A stretch of DNA of 6,714 nucleotides from a bacterium (GCA_012511355.1 JAAZGG010000044.1:1-6714), one strand, 5' to 3'; positions 1-6,124 are shown, counted from the first letter of the stretch. Numbers and translations: made by a program. Notes: generated by a model from the sequence alone, not told the origin.

Positions 1-2
1 AA

Positions 3-119
3 ATATTAAAAAATTATCGTGGCGCTATCATTTCGGTTAGCCATGATCGTAAATATATTGAAGAAGTTGCCGATACCATTTATGAATTGACTAAAGAAGG
101 TTTAAAAAAGTTAATTTAA
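3..119 (+). CDS. ABC-F family ATPase, C-terminal fragment
   Basis: This is the last 38 codons of a gene that enters from the left edge, in frame from position 3 and ending at TAA 117-119. The visible peptide contains ISVSHDRKYIEEVAD, which matches the end of the second nucleotide-binding domain of ABC-F proteins: SVSHDR is the switch (H-loop) segment with the His that contacts the ATP gamma-phosphate, and the following helix and IYEL strand are typical. ABC-F proteins are soluble twin-ATPase proteins that act on the ribosome, as translation factors or antibiotic-protection proteins, rather than as transporters. Too little is present to say which subfamily this is. No hairpin terminator follows, and the next promoter begins only 5 nt after the stop, so transcripts could run on into the metal-resistance operon. 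The family call is fairly safe; the subfamily is unknown. Confidence 0.75.
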   Translation: MLKNYRGAIISVSHDRKYIEEVADTIYELTKEGLKKLI

Positions 120-123
120 TATA

Positions 124-151
124 TTGACAATTTAAAAGATAGAGATATAAT
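124..151 (+). promoter_or_regulatory. Sigma-A type promoter of the metal-resistance operon
   Basis: The -35 box is TTGACA at 124-129 and the -10 box is TATAAT at 146-151, separated by 16 nt. Both hexamers match the housekeeping consensus perfectly, so this promoter should be strong when free. Transcription is expected to start near 158, at the left edge of the operator at 159-184. Initiation would therefore be blocked when the repressor is bound. The assignment is from sequence only. Confidence 0.85.
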
Positions 152-158
152 TATGTAC

Positions 159-184
159 AACACATGAATAAATGCTCATTTGTT
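159..184 (+). promoter_or_regulatory. 12-2-12 operator for the CadC/SmtB-type repressor
   Basis: This is an imperfect inverted repeat with left arm AACACATGAATA (159-170), a 2-nt centre and right arm TGCTCATTTGTT (173-184). Nine of 12 arm positions are complementary, including 8 of the outer 9. The 12-2-12 layout with a TGAA/TCA core is the usual operator form of ArsR/SmtB-family metal sensors. It lies just downstream of the consensus -10 box and just upstream of the repressor's own ribosome site, as expected for autorepression. The half-site ACACATGAAT recurs at 2496-2505. Confidence 0.7.
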
Positions 185-185
185 T

Positions 186-194
186 AAAGGAGAG
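186..194 (+). promoter_or_regulatory. Ribosome binding site of the metal-sensing repressor
   Basis: AAAGGAGAG lies 5 nt before the ATG at 200 (7 nt from the AGGAG core). It is a strong site that fixes the start of the repressor gene. It directly follows the operator, so the two elements do not overlap. Confidence 0.8.
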
Positions 195-199
195 ATAAA

Positions 200-547
200 A
201 TGATAACAAAATGTGAAGTTAATGTTGTACATAATCAAGTTTTAGATTTAGTAAAATCAAAGCTGCCACCAGACGAGCAAATTTATGATTTAGCAGAATT
301 GTTTAAAAATTTTGGTGATTCAACACGCGCCAAAATAATGCTTTCTTTATTTGAACACGAGCTGTGTGTTTGTGACATTACTAGTTTAATTGGTGTTACT
401 CAATCAGCCATCTCGCATCAATTAAAGATTTTAAGACAGGCCAAACTTGTTAAGGCAAGAAAAAAAGGCAAAGAAGTTTTTTATTCTTTAGCGGATAAGC
501 ATGTTGTAACTATCATACAACAAGGTTTAGAACACGTATGCGAGTAG
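200..547 (+). CDS. cadC: CadC/SmtB-type metal-sensing repressor (ArsR family)
   Basis: A 115-residue winged-helix protein that should act as a homodimer, repressing the efflux operon until Zn, Cd or Pb binds. The ArsR signature is clear: FGDSTRAKIM (38-47), the metal box ELCVCDI (54-60) and the recognition-helix region SAISHQLKIL (69-78), followed by the wing (KGKEVFYSL). Ligands for two known sites are visible. An alpha3N thiolate site would use Cys56 and Cys58 with N-terminal Cys5 and perhaps His11, as in CadC. An alpha5 site would use Asp99, His101, His112 and Glu115, with the same spacing as SmtB. Glu115 is the last residue. Length is normal for the family. The gene has a strong promoter, an operator over the predicted start, and overlaps the pump gene by 10 nt. 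Family assignment is firm; the true effector metal is inferred. Confidence 0.93.
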   Translation: MITKCEVNVVHNQVLDLVKSKLPPDEQIYDLAELFKNFGDSTRAKIMLSLFEHELCVCDITSLIGVTQSAISHQLKILRQAKLVKARKKGKEVFYSLADKHVVTIIQQGLEHVCE

Positions 548-2412
548 CTTGTCATCACAAGCACGGGGAAGAGCAAAAATGCTGTGCTTGTTCAGGGGGA
601 CACAGCCATCAAGGAAAGAACAAAAAGACTATTATCATTCGAATAGTGCTAGCCTTATTATTTTTTGTGCTAGCTCTTTTTAATCCTTTCTCATCTTTTC
701 CCTCATTATACATATATTTAATATCTTATTTAATAATAGCGTATGACATCATTATAGATGGTTTAACTAATGTTTTTAGAAACAAAAATTTAGATGAGAA
801 ATTTTTAATGACTATCGCTTCTGTTTGCGCTTTTTTAATTCAAGAATATCGAGAAGCGGTTCTAGTTATTTTGCTTTATCAAATTGGTGAATTTATTCAG
901 AACCATGCTGTTGATAAGGGTTATCAATCAATTAATAAACTTTTGAGTCTAAAAATCACCACCACGCATTTGTTAGTTGATAACCAACTTATTGTTGTTG
1001 GGGTTATGGAACTTAAAAAAGATGATACCCTCATAATTCGCCCAGTAGAGCAAATATCAGTAGATGGAGTGATTATTGATGGAGAAAGCAATCTTAACTT
1101 ATCCTTTTTAAATGGAGAAAGTTTGCCAAAAAGAGTAAGTAGTGGCGATCAAGTTTTATCGGGATCAATAAACATGTCGGGTATTTTGAAAATTAAAGTT
1201 AAAAAAAGCGCTGAAGATTCCACAGCCAGTCAAATTTTAAAATATGTAAAAGAAGCGATGAAAGGTAAAGCAACTAGCGAAAAATTTATTACTAAATTCG
1301 CTAAGATCTATACACCTATAGTTGTTGGATTAGCAATTATAATAGCCTTTTTCCCTTTGTTGTTTGGTCAAGATTTTTCTTTTTGGCTTTATCGCGCCTT
1401 GACTTTTTTGGTGGTTGCTTGTCCTTGTGCTTTAGTTATATCAATACCTTTAAGTTTTTTTGTGGGGATAGCAAGCTCTGCTAAAAAAGGTGTTCTGTTT
1501 AAGGGCAGCAATTATTTGGAACTTTTTAGTAAAACTGACACTATTATCTTTGATAAAACTGGAACCTTGACCCAAGGAGATTTTTTAGTTTCTAAAATAG
1601 TTGGTGATAATGAAGAGAACATTTTGGAAAAAGCCGCTCTGGTAGAGTCTTTTTCTAATCACCCTATAGCTAGAGCAATAGTTAAAAAATACGGTAAGGA
1701 AGTAAATGCTAAACTTGATAGTTATCAAGAAATTCCCGGACAAGGTGTTAGTGCGTATTATCAAGGACATGAAATAAAAGTAGGAAAAGCCGAGTTCGTT
1801 AGTGAAGACATTCAAGAAAAAGAAGAAGGCACAGCCGTTCATGTTTCCTATAAAGGAGAGTATTTGGGTTATATAGTAATAACGGACGTCTTAAGAGATA
1901 GTGCTAAACGCACCATTGACGCATTTAAAAATTTAGGAATTGAAGTTGTAATGCTTTCAGGAGATAACAAGTTAAGTGTTGGACAAAGCGCTAAACAATT
2001 AGAAGCAGATACTTTTTATAGTAATCTTTTACCCCTAGAAAAAGTACAAATTATAGATGAAGATTTAAAACAAGAAAAGATAGTAACTTTTGTTGGAGAT
2101 GGCATTAATGATGCTCCAGTAATCACTAAAAGTTCAGTAGGAATAGCGATGGGAAAATTAGGTAGCGAAGCAACCATTGAAGCTAGTGATGCCGTTGTTA
2201 TGAGTGACGATTTATTTTCGCTTGTAGAATCAAAAAAAGTAGCGAAAAAAACCATAAAAATAATCAAAGAGAACATTATTGGGATCATTGTGATTAAGAC
2301 CTTAGCCTTGACGCTTGGAGTCCTTGGTTTTTTACCGATTTGGGGCGCAGTACTTGCCGATGTTGGTCTTTGTCTCTTAGCAGTTTTTAATGCTTTAAGA
2401 ATTCGTTTTTAA
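538..2412 (+). CDS. cadA: P1B-type Zn2+/Cd2+/Pb2+-exporting ATPase
   Basis: A 624-residue membrane pump that uses ATP to export divalent soft metals. In order: a Cys/His-rich N-terminus (residues 5-24), a first pair of membrane helices (about 30-73), a second pair (about 87-120), the actuator domain with NGES (192-195), a fifth and sixth helix around CPC (295-297), the phosphorylated DKTGT (Asp339), the P1B His-Pro pair in the nucleotide domain (375-376), MLSGDN (472-477), GDGINDAP (520-527), then the last two helices. Lys587 and Asp608 in the final helix pair have the same 21-residue spacing as the metal-site Lys and Asp of E. coli ZntA, which supports divalent metal rather than copper. It lacks the ferredoxin-like HMA domain (GMTCxxC) common in CadA and ZntA and is about 100 residues shorter. 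NGES replaces the usual TGES. No strong ribosome site precedes the ATG, so translational coupling to cadC is likely. Confidence 0.94.
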   Translation: MRVACHHKHGEEQKCCACSGGHSHQGKNKKTIIIRIVLALLFFVLALFNPFSSFPSLYIYLISYLIIAYDIIIDGLTNVFRNKNLDEKFLMTIASVCAFLIQEYREAVLVILLYQIGEFIQNHAVDKGYQSINKLLSLKITTTHLLVDNQLIVVGVMELKKDDTLIIRPVEQISVDGVIIDGESNLNLSFLNGESLPKRVSSGDQVLSGSINMSGILKIKVKKSAEDSTASQILKYVKEAMKGKATSEKFITKFAKIYTPIVVGLAIIIAFFPLLFGQDFSFWLYRALTFLVVACPCALVISIPLSFFVGIASSAKKGVLFKGSNYLELFSKTDTIIFDKTGTLTQGDFLVSKIVGDNEENILEKAALVESFSNHPIARAIVKKYGKEVNAKLDSYQEIPGQGVSAYYQGHEIKVGKAEFVSEDIQEKEEGTAVHVSYKGEYLGYIVITDVLRDSAKRTIDAFKNLGIEVVMLSGDNKLSVGQSAKQLEADTFYSNLLPLEKVQIIDEDLKQEKIVTFVGDGINDAPVITKSSVGIAMGKLGSEATIEASDAVVMSDDLFSLVESKKVAKKTIKIIKENIIGIIVIKTLALTLGVLGFLPIWGAVLADVGLCLLAVFNALRIRF

Positions 2413-2444
2413 AATTAATTTAACGATTAATAATTATATATGTT

Positions 2445-2475
2445 ATAATCTTTCCATTGAAAGATTATTTTTTTT
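2445..2475 (+). terminator. Rho-independent terminator of the metal-resistance operon
   Basis: A perfect 10-bp stem, ATAATCTTTC (2445-2454) with GAAAGATTAT (2459-2468), encloses a 4-nt CATT loop and runs straight into a T run (2468-2475). It lies 33 nt after the pump stop codon and should insulate the hydrogenase operon from the metal-induced transcript. The stem is AT-rich but long and fully paired. Confidence 0.88.
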
Positions 2476-2494
2476 GATGAATAAAACCAAAAAC

Positions 2495-2520
2495 GACACA
2501 TGAATGGTTATTCGCAAAAA
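2495..2520 (+). promoter_or_regulatory. Operator-like site upstream of the hydrogenase operon
   Basis: The perfect inverted core GAAT-GGTT-ATTC (2502-2513) is preceded by ACAC, so that ACACATGAAT (2496-2505) repeats 10 exact bases of the left half of the metal-repressor operator at 160-169, at the same distance from the dyad centre. The right arm matches poorly outside ATTC (only 4 of 12 arm positions pair overall). It lies 13-38 nt upstream of the predicted -35 box of hydC. It could be a weak ArsR-family site, a site for another regulator, or chance. Confidence 0.4.
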
Positions 2521-2532
2521 ATAAAAAAATCC

Positions 2533-2561
2533 TTGAAAAAAGACACAAAGAGGTAGATACT
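2533..2561 (+). promoter_or_regulatory. Predicted promoter of the hydCBA operon
   Basis: The -35 box TTGAAA (2533-2538) and the -10 box GATACT (2556-2561) are separated by 17 nt. The -35 box is good and the -10 box moderate. This would give a short leader of roughly 15-20 nt before the hydC start. A perfect terminator upstream makes an independent promoter necessary in this gap, and this is the best candidate I see. Confidence 0.6.
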
Positions 2562-2571
2562 ATTGTTAGAC

Positions 2572-2576
2572 GGAGG
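2572..2576 (+). promoter_or_regulatory. Ribosome binding site that decides the hydC start
   Basis: GGAGG lies 8 nt before the ATG at 2585. An in-frame GTG at 2576-2578 would extend the protein by three residues but overlaps this site, so it is not a credible start. The ATG at 2585 is the one chosen. Confidence 0.85.
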
Positions 2577-2584
2577 TGTATTTT

Positions 2585-3067
2585 ATGAATAATTGTCGAC
2601 GTATTGACCCTGAAACCCTGAAACAAGTTGCCAACTTAGCCGCTCAATACAAGGGCCGCGAAGATATGCTTGTAGAAGTTTTAGGGCAGGTCCAGAAAAT
2701 TGCCTGCAATTCTGTACCAGAAGAAGTTATCTCTGTTATTTCTAAGGAAATGGGGATACCTAAAGCAAAAGTATATTCAGTAGCCACATTCTATGCCTTT
2801 TTCTCTGTTCAAAAAAGAGGAAAATATGTAATTAGAATGTGTAAGTCAGCTCCTTGTCACATCAAAGGAGCCCAAGAGGTTTTAGCAGCCATGGAAAAAT
2901 TCTTGGGTATTAAAGTTGGAGAAACAACTTATGATGGCAAGTTTACCTTAGAAACCTGTGAGTGTTTAGGTATTTGTGATCGCTCACCAGCTATTATGAT
3001 TAACGATGAGGTTTTTGGTCCACTTAAGCCCGAGGACATTGAAGATCTTATCTCAAAGTTTGAATAG
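2585..3067 (+). CDS. hydC: NuoE-like [2Fe-2S] subunit of NADH-linked [FeFe]-hydrogenase
   Basis: A 160-residue protein of the 24-kDa complex I (NuoE/HndA/HydC) family: a short helical N-terminal domain followed by a thioredoxin-like [2Fe-2S] domain from about residue 80. The four expected ligands are Cys86 and Cys91 (CKSAPC) and Cys127 and Cys131 (CLGIC), with the family spacing. The usual C-x-G-T-A-C version of the first pair is CKSAPC here. The segment IPKAKVYSVATFYAFF (58-73) is a conserved family block. HydC should sit against HydB and pass electrons from the flavin subunit towards HydA, or act as a side cluster. It is the first gene of the operon; its TAG stop overlaps the ribosome site of hydB. 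Family assignment is firm. Use with hydrogenase rather than complex I is shown by the hydA neighbour. Confidence 0.94.
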   Translation: MNNCRRIDPETLKQVANLAAQYKGREDMLVEVLGQVQKIACNSVPEEVISVISKEMGIPKAKVYSVATFYAFFSVQKRGKYVIRMCKSAPCHIKGAQEVLAAMEKFLGIKVGETTYDGKFTLETCECLGICDRSPAIMINDEVFGPLKPEDIEDLISKFE

Positions 3068-3072
3068 GAGGG
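3067..3072 (+). promoter_or_regulatory. Ribosome binding site of hydB
   Basis: GGAGGG begins at the last base of the hydC stop codon and lies 7 nt before the hydB ATG at 3080. The tight packing suggests the two subunits are translated from one message in balanced amounts. Confidence 0.75.
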
Positions 3073-3079
3073 ATAAGAA

Positions 3080-4336
3080 ATGAAACAAACATTAAAAATC
3101 CTTCGTTATGCTGATAAAATTGATCCAGTCAGTGTTAAAGATTATGTCAAAGTTGGGGGCTACGAAGCTTTAAGAAAAGCGGTAGAGAATCCCGACAAAA
3201 TTATAGACACCATGAAAGCTTCTGGGCTAAGAGGCCGGGGCGGAGCGGGTTTTGGTGTCGGGCAAAAATGGTCCTTTGTAAAGAATACCAAAGCAGATGT
3301 TAAATATGTTGTTTGTAACGCTGATGAAGGTGAACCAGGGACTAATAAAGACCGAGTTATAATTGAAAAAGTCCCACATTTGATGCTTGAAGGCATGGCG
3401 ATTTCGGGTGTGGCTGTTGGTTCAACCAAGGCTTACATATATTTGCGAGCCGAATATGTATATTTAAGAGAGAATTTAGAAAAGGCCATTGCCGAAGCTA
3501 AGGCCCAAGGCTATCTTGGTAAAAAAATCATGGGTAGTAAATATGATTTTGATATAGAAGTTCGCCTAGGGGCGGGAGCCTATGTTTGTGGTGAAGAAAC
3601 CGCAATGTTAGAATCCATTGAAGGCAAACGGGGCGAGCCACGTTATAAACCACCATACCCTGGTGTTGAAGGTTTATGGCAAAAACCAACAATTATTAAT
3701 AATGTAGAGACCTTTGTTAATGTACCGCTTATTATTACAGATGGTGTTGAGGAATTCCGTAAATATGGTTCAAAAAATAATCCAGGAACAAAGTTATACA
3801 CTCTTTCTGGCAATATTAAAAATCCAGGAGTTTATGAGTTTCCAATAGGAATCACTATTCGCGAACTTTTTGAGAAGGTTGGCGGCGGCTGTCCTAATGG
3901 TAAGAAGTTAAAAGCCATTCAAACAGGCGGAGCTTCTGGAAATATAATTCCCCCATCTTTGTTAGATACACCTTTTGATATTGATCCCTGTAATGCGGTT
4001 GGGGCCACTTTTGGAGCTGGGGATTTGATGTTTATTGATGAAGATCAAGACATTATTGATGTCGTTGAAAATTTAACTGAATTTTTCGATGAAGAGTCCT
4101 GTGGCCAGTGCACACCTTGTCGCGAAGGAAATCGCCGCTTGTTAGAATTAATTAGGAAATTTAAGGACGGAACCGCCGTTTTAGAAGATTTGGAATTAAT
4201 GGAAGAATTATCAGAAGTCATGTGCGATACCTCTTTATGTGGTTTAGGACAAGCTTCCGCCAAACCGCTGCAGTCGGTTATTAGATTTTTCCGACCCGAG
4301 TTTACGAAAAACATGAAGGGAGGTCATCAATCATGA
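3080..4336 (+). CDS. hydB: NuoF-like NADH/FMN subunit of [FeFe]-hydrogenase
   Basis: A 418-residue flavoprotein of the 51-kDa complex I (NuoF/HndC/HydB) family that should oxidise NADH. The glycine-rich nucleotide segment is GLRGRGGAGF (49-58), where the common GFPTG reads GFGVG. ADEGEPGTNKDR (81-92) and GAGAYVCGEETAM (164-176) are flavin and NADH site motifs. A central SLBB-like region (about 237-285) follows. Near the C-terminus are the [4Fe-4S] ligands Cys341, Cys344 and Cys347 (CGQCTPC) and Cys387 (SLCGLG). Length fits NuoF alone. The N-terminal thioredoxin-like [2Fe-2S] domain and the C-terminal 2[4Fe-4S] ferredoxin domain seen in Thermotoga HydB are both absent, since the protein ends 31 residues after Cys387. 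The stop codon overlaps the hydA start by 4 nt (ATGA). Confidence 0.94.
   Translation: MKQTLKILRYADKIDPVSVKDYVKVGGYEALRKAVENPDKIIDTMKASGLRGRGGAGFGVGQKWSFVKNTKADVKYVVCNADEGEPGTNKDRVIIEKVPHLMLEGMAISGVAVGSTKAYIYLRAEYVYLRENLEKAIAEAKAQGYLGKKIMGSKYDFDIEVRLGAGAYVCGEETAMLESIEGKRGEPRYKPPYPGVEGLWQKPTIINNVETFVNVPLIITDGVEEFRKYGSKNNPGTKLYTLSGNIKNPGVYEFPIGITIRELFEKVGGGCPNGKKLKAIQTGGASGNIIPPSLLDTPFDIDPCNAVGATFGAGDLMFIDEDQDIIDVVENLTEFFDEESCGQCTPCREGNRRLLELIRKFKDGTAVLEDLELMEELSEVMCDTSLCGLGQASAKPLQSVIRFFRPEFTKNMKGGHQS
4318..4324 (+). promoter_or_regulatory. Ribosome binding site of hydA inside hydB
   Basis: GGGAGGT lies 8 nt before the hydA ATG and within the last codons of hydB. Together with the ATGA overlap it fixes the hydA start and points to coupled translation. 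Confidence 0.8.
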
Positions 4337-6057
4337 AAGTTACTATAAACAACCAAGTTATTGAAGTTCAAGAAGGGATGACAATTTTAGAAGCAGCCCA
4401 ACAAATTGGTATCAAATTACCAACGCTTTGCCATCATCCTGATCAAGATGTTAAGGCCCATTGTCGGGTTTGTGTTGTTGAGGTTGAAGGCCAAAGAGTT
4501 TTACAACCGGCCTGCTCTTTCCGTTGTTTTGATGGCATGGTCGTTCACACCAATACCGAAAGAGTAAGAAAAGCGCGGAAGATGGTACTAGAACTGATAC
4601 TAGCCCATCATAACCAAGATTGTTTACATTGTGCGCGCAATCAAAGTTGTGAATTACAAACTTTGGCCGCCCATTATGGATTTAATGAGGAAAATCGCTT
4701 CCCCTTGCGCGTAAGAGGAGAGGGAATTGATATGTCCAGCCCTTCTATTGTTCGCGATCCTTCCAAATGTATTGCCTGTGGGCGCTGTGAATGGGCCTGT
4801 AGTCAATATCAAGCAGTTCATGTTTTATCACGCAAACATCGTGGCTTTGAAACTTATTTTTCCACACCTTTTGATATGCCCTTTGACGAGAGCATCTGTG
4901 TCAATTGTGGACAATGTGTTCAAGCTTGTCCTACTGGGGCTTTAACAATTCGTGATGATACCGAAGAAGCCTGGGCGGCAATTAACGACCCCAAGAAGGT
5001 CGTAGTAGCTCAAGTAGCACCGGCCGTTAGAGTAAATATTGCCGAAGCCTTAGGTGAAGAAAGTGGAACCATTAGTGTTGGTCGTTTAGTAACGGCTCTT
5101 AAAATGTTGGGCGTTGACTATGTTTTTGATACTGATTTTACGGCCGACTTAACAATTATGGAAGAAGGAACAGAATTAATTGAACGCTTAACTAATGGTG
5201 GTGTTTTGCCAATGATTACTTCTTGTTCACCGGCCTGGGTAAAATTCTGTGAGACCTTTTATCCTGAACAACTTGGACATTTATCAACGGCTAAATCACC
5301 TCAGGGGATGTTTGGAGCCATTATTAAAGAATGGTATTCTAAGAAAATAGGCAAAACTCCACAAGAAATGTTCAGTTTATCAATTATGCCTTGTACTGCC
5401 AAAAAATATGAAGCCAAAAGACCAGAATTAGGTCGTAATAACTATCAAGATGTTGACTGCGTTTTAACAGTTCAGGAATTAGCTAAAATGATTAAGAGTG
5501 CCAACATTGATTTTGGGGCCTTACCAGAGAGTGAATTTGATAAGCCTTTCGGTTTAGGTTCTGGCGCTGGAGTCATTTTTGGAGCGACAGGCGGAGTTAT
5601 GGAAGCGGCCTTGAGAACGGTTTATGAAATTGTAACAGGTAAGGATTTAGAAAACATTGACTTTACAATGGTCCGTGGCTTAAAAGGGACAAGAGAAGCC
5701 ACAATTCAAGTTGGCGATCTTCCAGTAAAGGTTTGTGTCACCTCTGGTCTTGCTAATGCAAGAAAGATTATGGAATTAATTAAAGAAGGCAAAGCCGATT
5801 ATCATTTTATTGAGATTATGGCTTGTCCAGGTGGTTGTATTGGTGGAGGCGGCAACGCCTATCGCAATTGGGCTAAAATATCAGCTCGTAGAAAAGCTCT
5901 TTATAAAATTGATGCTGAAAAATTACCCGTTCGTCAATCCCATAAAAATCCAGCGATTAAGGAATTCTACCAAGATCTGGGTGTTAAACCCGGAGAAGGA
6001 ATTGCTCACAAATTATTCCATACCCACTATACTGATAAAAGTCACGTTGATATTTAA
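4333..6057 (+). CDS. hydA: [FeFe]-hydrogenase catalytic subunit
   Basis: A 574-residue cytoplasmic enzyme that reduces protons to H2 at the H-cluster, the same length as clostridial CpI. In order: a plant-type [2Fe-2S] domain (Cys33, 44, 47, 61); a His-Cys [4Fe-4S] site (His93, Cys97, 100, 106); two ferredoxin-type [4Fe-4S] clusters (Cys146, 149, 152, 156-199 and Cys189, 192, 195, 199-156 by the usual cross-pairing); the H-domain with L1 TSCSPAW (296-302), L2 MPCTAKKYE (352-360) and L3 MACPGGCIGGGG (496-507); and a C-terminal small-subunit-like tail ending LFHTHY. Cys298, Cys354, Cys498 and Cys502 are in place, but L1 has Ser299 where TSCCPxW has its second Cys. There is no signal peptide. 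With HydB and HydC it should form an NADH-dependent hydrogenase. The maturases HydE, HydF and HydG are not in the window. Confidence 0.97.
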   Translation: MKVTINNQVIEVQEGMTILEAAQQIGIKLPTLCHHPDQDVKAHCRVCVVEVEGQRVLQPACSFRCFDGMVVHTNTERVRKARKMVLELILAHHNQDCLHCARNQSCELQTLAAHYGFNEENRFPLRVRGEGIDMSSPSIVRDPSKCIACGRCEWACSQYQAVHVLSRKHRGFETYFSTPFDMPFDESICVNCGQCVQACPTGALTIRDDTEEAWAAINDPKKVVVAQVAPAVRVNIAEALGEESGTISVGRLVTALKMLGVDYVFDTDFTADLTIMEEGTELIERLTNGGVLPMITSCSPAWVKFCETFYPEQLGHLSTAKSPQGMFGAIIKEWYSKKIGKTPQEMFSLSIMPCTAKKYEAKRPELGRNNYQDVDCVLTVQELAKMIKSANIDFGALPESEFDKPFGLGSGAGVIFGATGGVMEAALRTVYEIVTGKDLENIDFTMVRGLKGTREATIQVGDLPVKVCVTSGLANARKIMELIKEGKADYHFIEIMACPGGCIGGGGNAYRNWAKISARRKALYKIDAEKLPVRQSHKNPAIKEFYQDLGVKPGEGIAHKLFHTHYTDKSHVDI

Positions 6058-6076
6058 AAGAATATTTATTGAAAAT

Positions 6077-6111
6077 AAAAACCACTTAGTAAAAATGCTA
6101 GGTGGTTTTTT
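6077..6111 (+). terminator. Rho-independent terminator of the hydCBA operon
   Basis: A 13-bp stem with one G-U wobble pairs 6077-6089 (AAAAACCACTTAG) with 6098-6110 (CTAGGTGGTTTTT) around an 8-nt loop, with the T run at 6106-6111. It starts 20 nt after the hydA stop. The A run on the left arm pairs with the T run, so the hairpin could also work weakly from the other strand. Confidence 0.9.
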
Positions 6112-6124
6112 ATGTCTTTATTTA

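Noticed and set aside
1585..2288. Reverse-strand open frames inside the pump gene.
   Set aside because: Both are antisense to coding motifs of the P-type ATPase and have no ribosome site or domain signs.
200..2412. Slightly more AT-rich codon use in the metal genes than in the hydrogenase genes, as a sign of recent transfer.
   Set aside because: The impression is by eye, modest, and can be explained by high expression of the hydrogenase; no repeats, integrase or transposase flank the metal operon.
2533..2549. Possible Rex (NADH-sensing) site, TTG...CAA, over the hydC -35 box.
   Set aside because: The spacing is 16 bp rather than 18 and the arms do not match TTGTGAA; only one half resembles the consensus.
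2576..2584. In-frame GTG start three codons upstream of the hydC ATG.
   Set aside because: It overlaps the GGAGG ribosome site, and the ATG at 2585 has ideal spacing.
3160..4314. Reverse-strand open frames inside hydB.
   Set aside because: They are antisense to conserved NuoF motifs and look like by-products of codon bias.
4727..4945. A 72-codon open frame inside hydA.
   Set aside because: It overlaps the ferredoxin-type cluster region of hydA in another frame; its Cys-poor peptide has no recognisable motifs.
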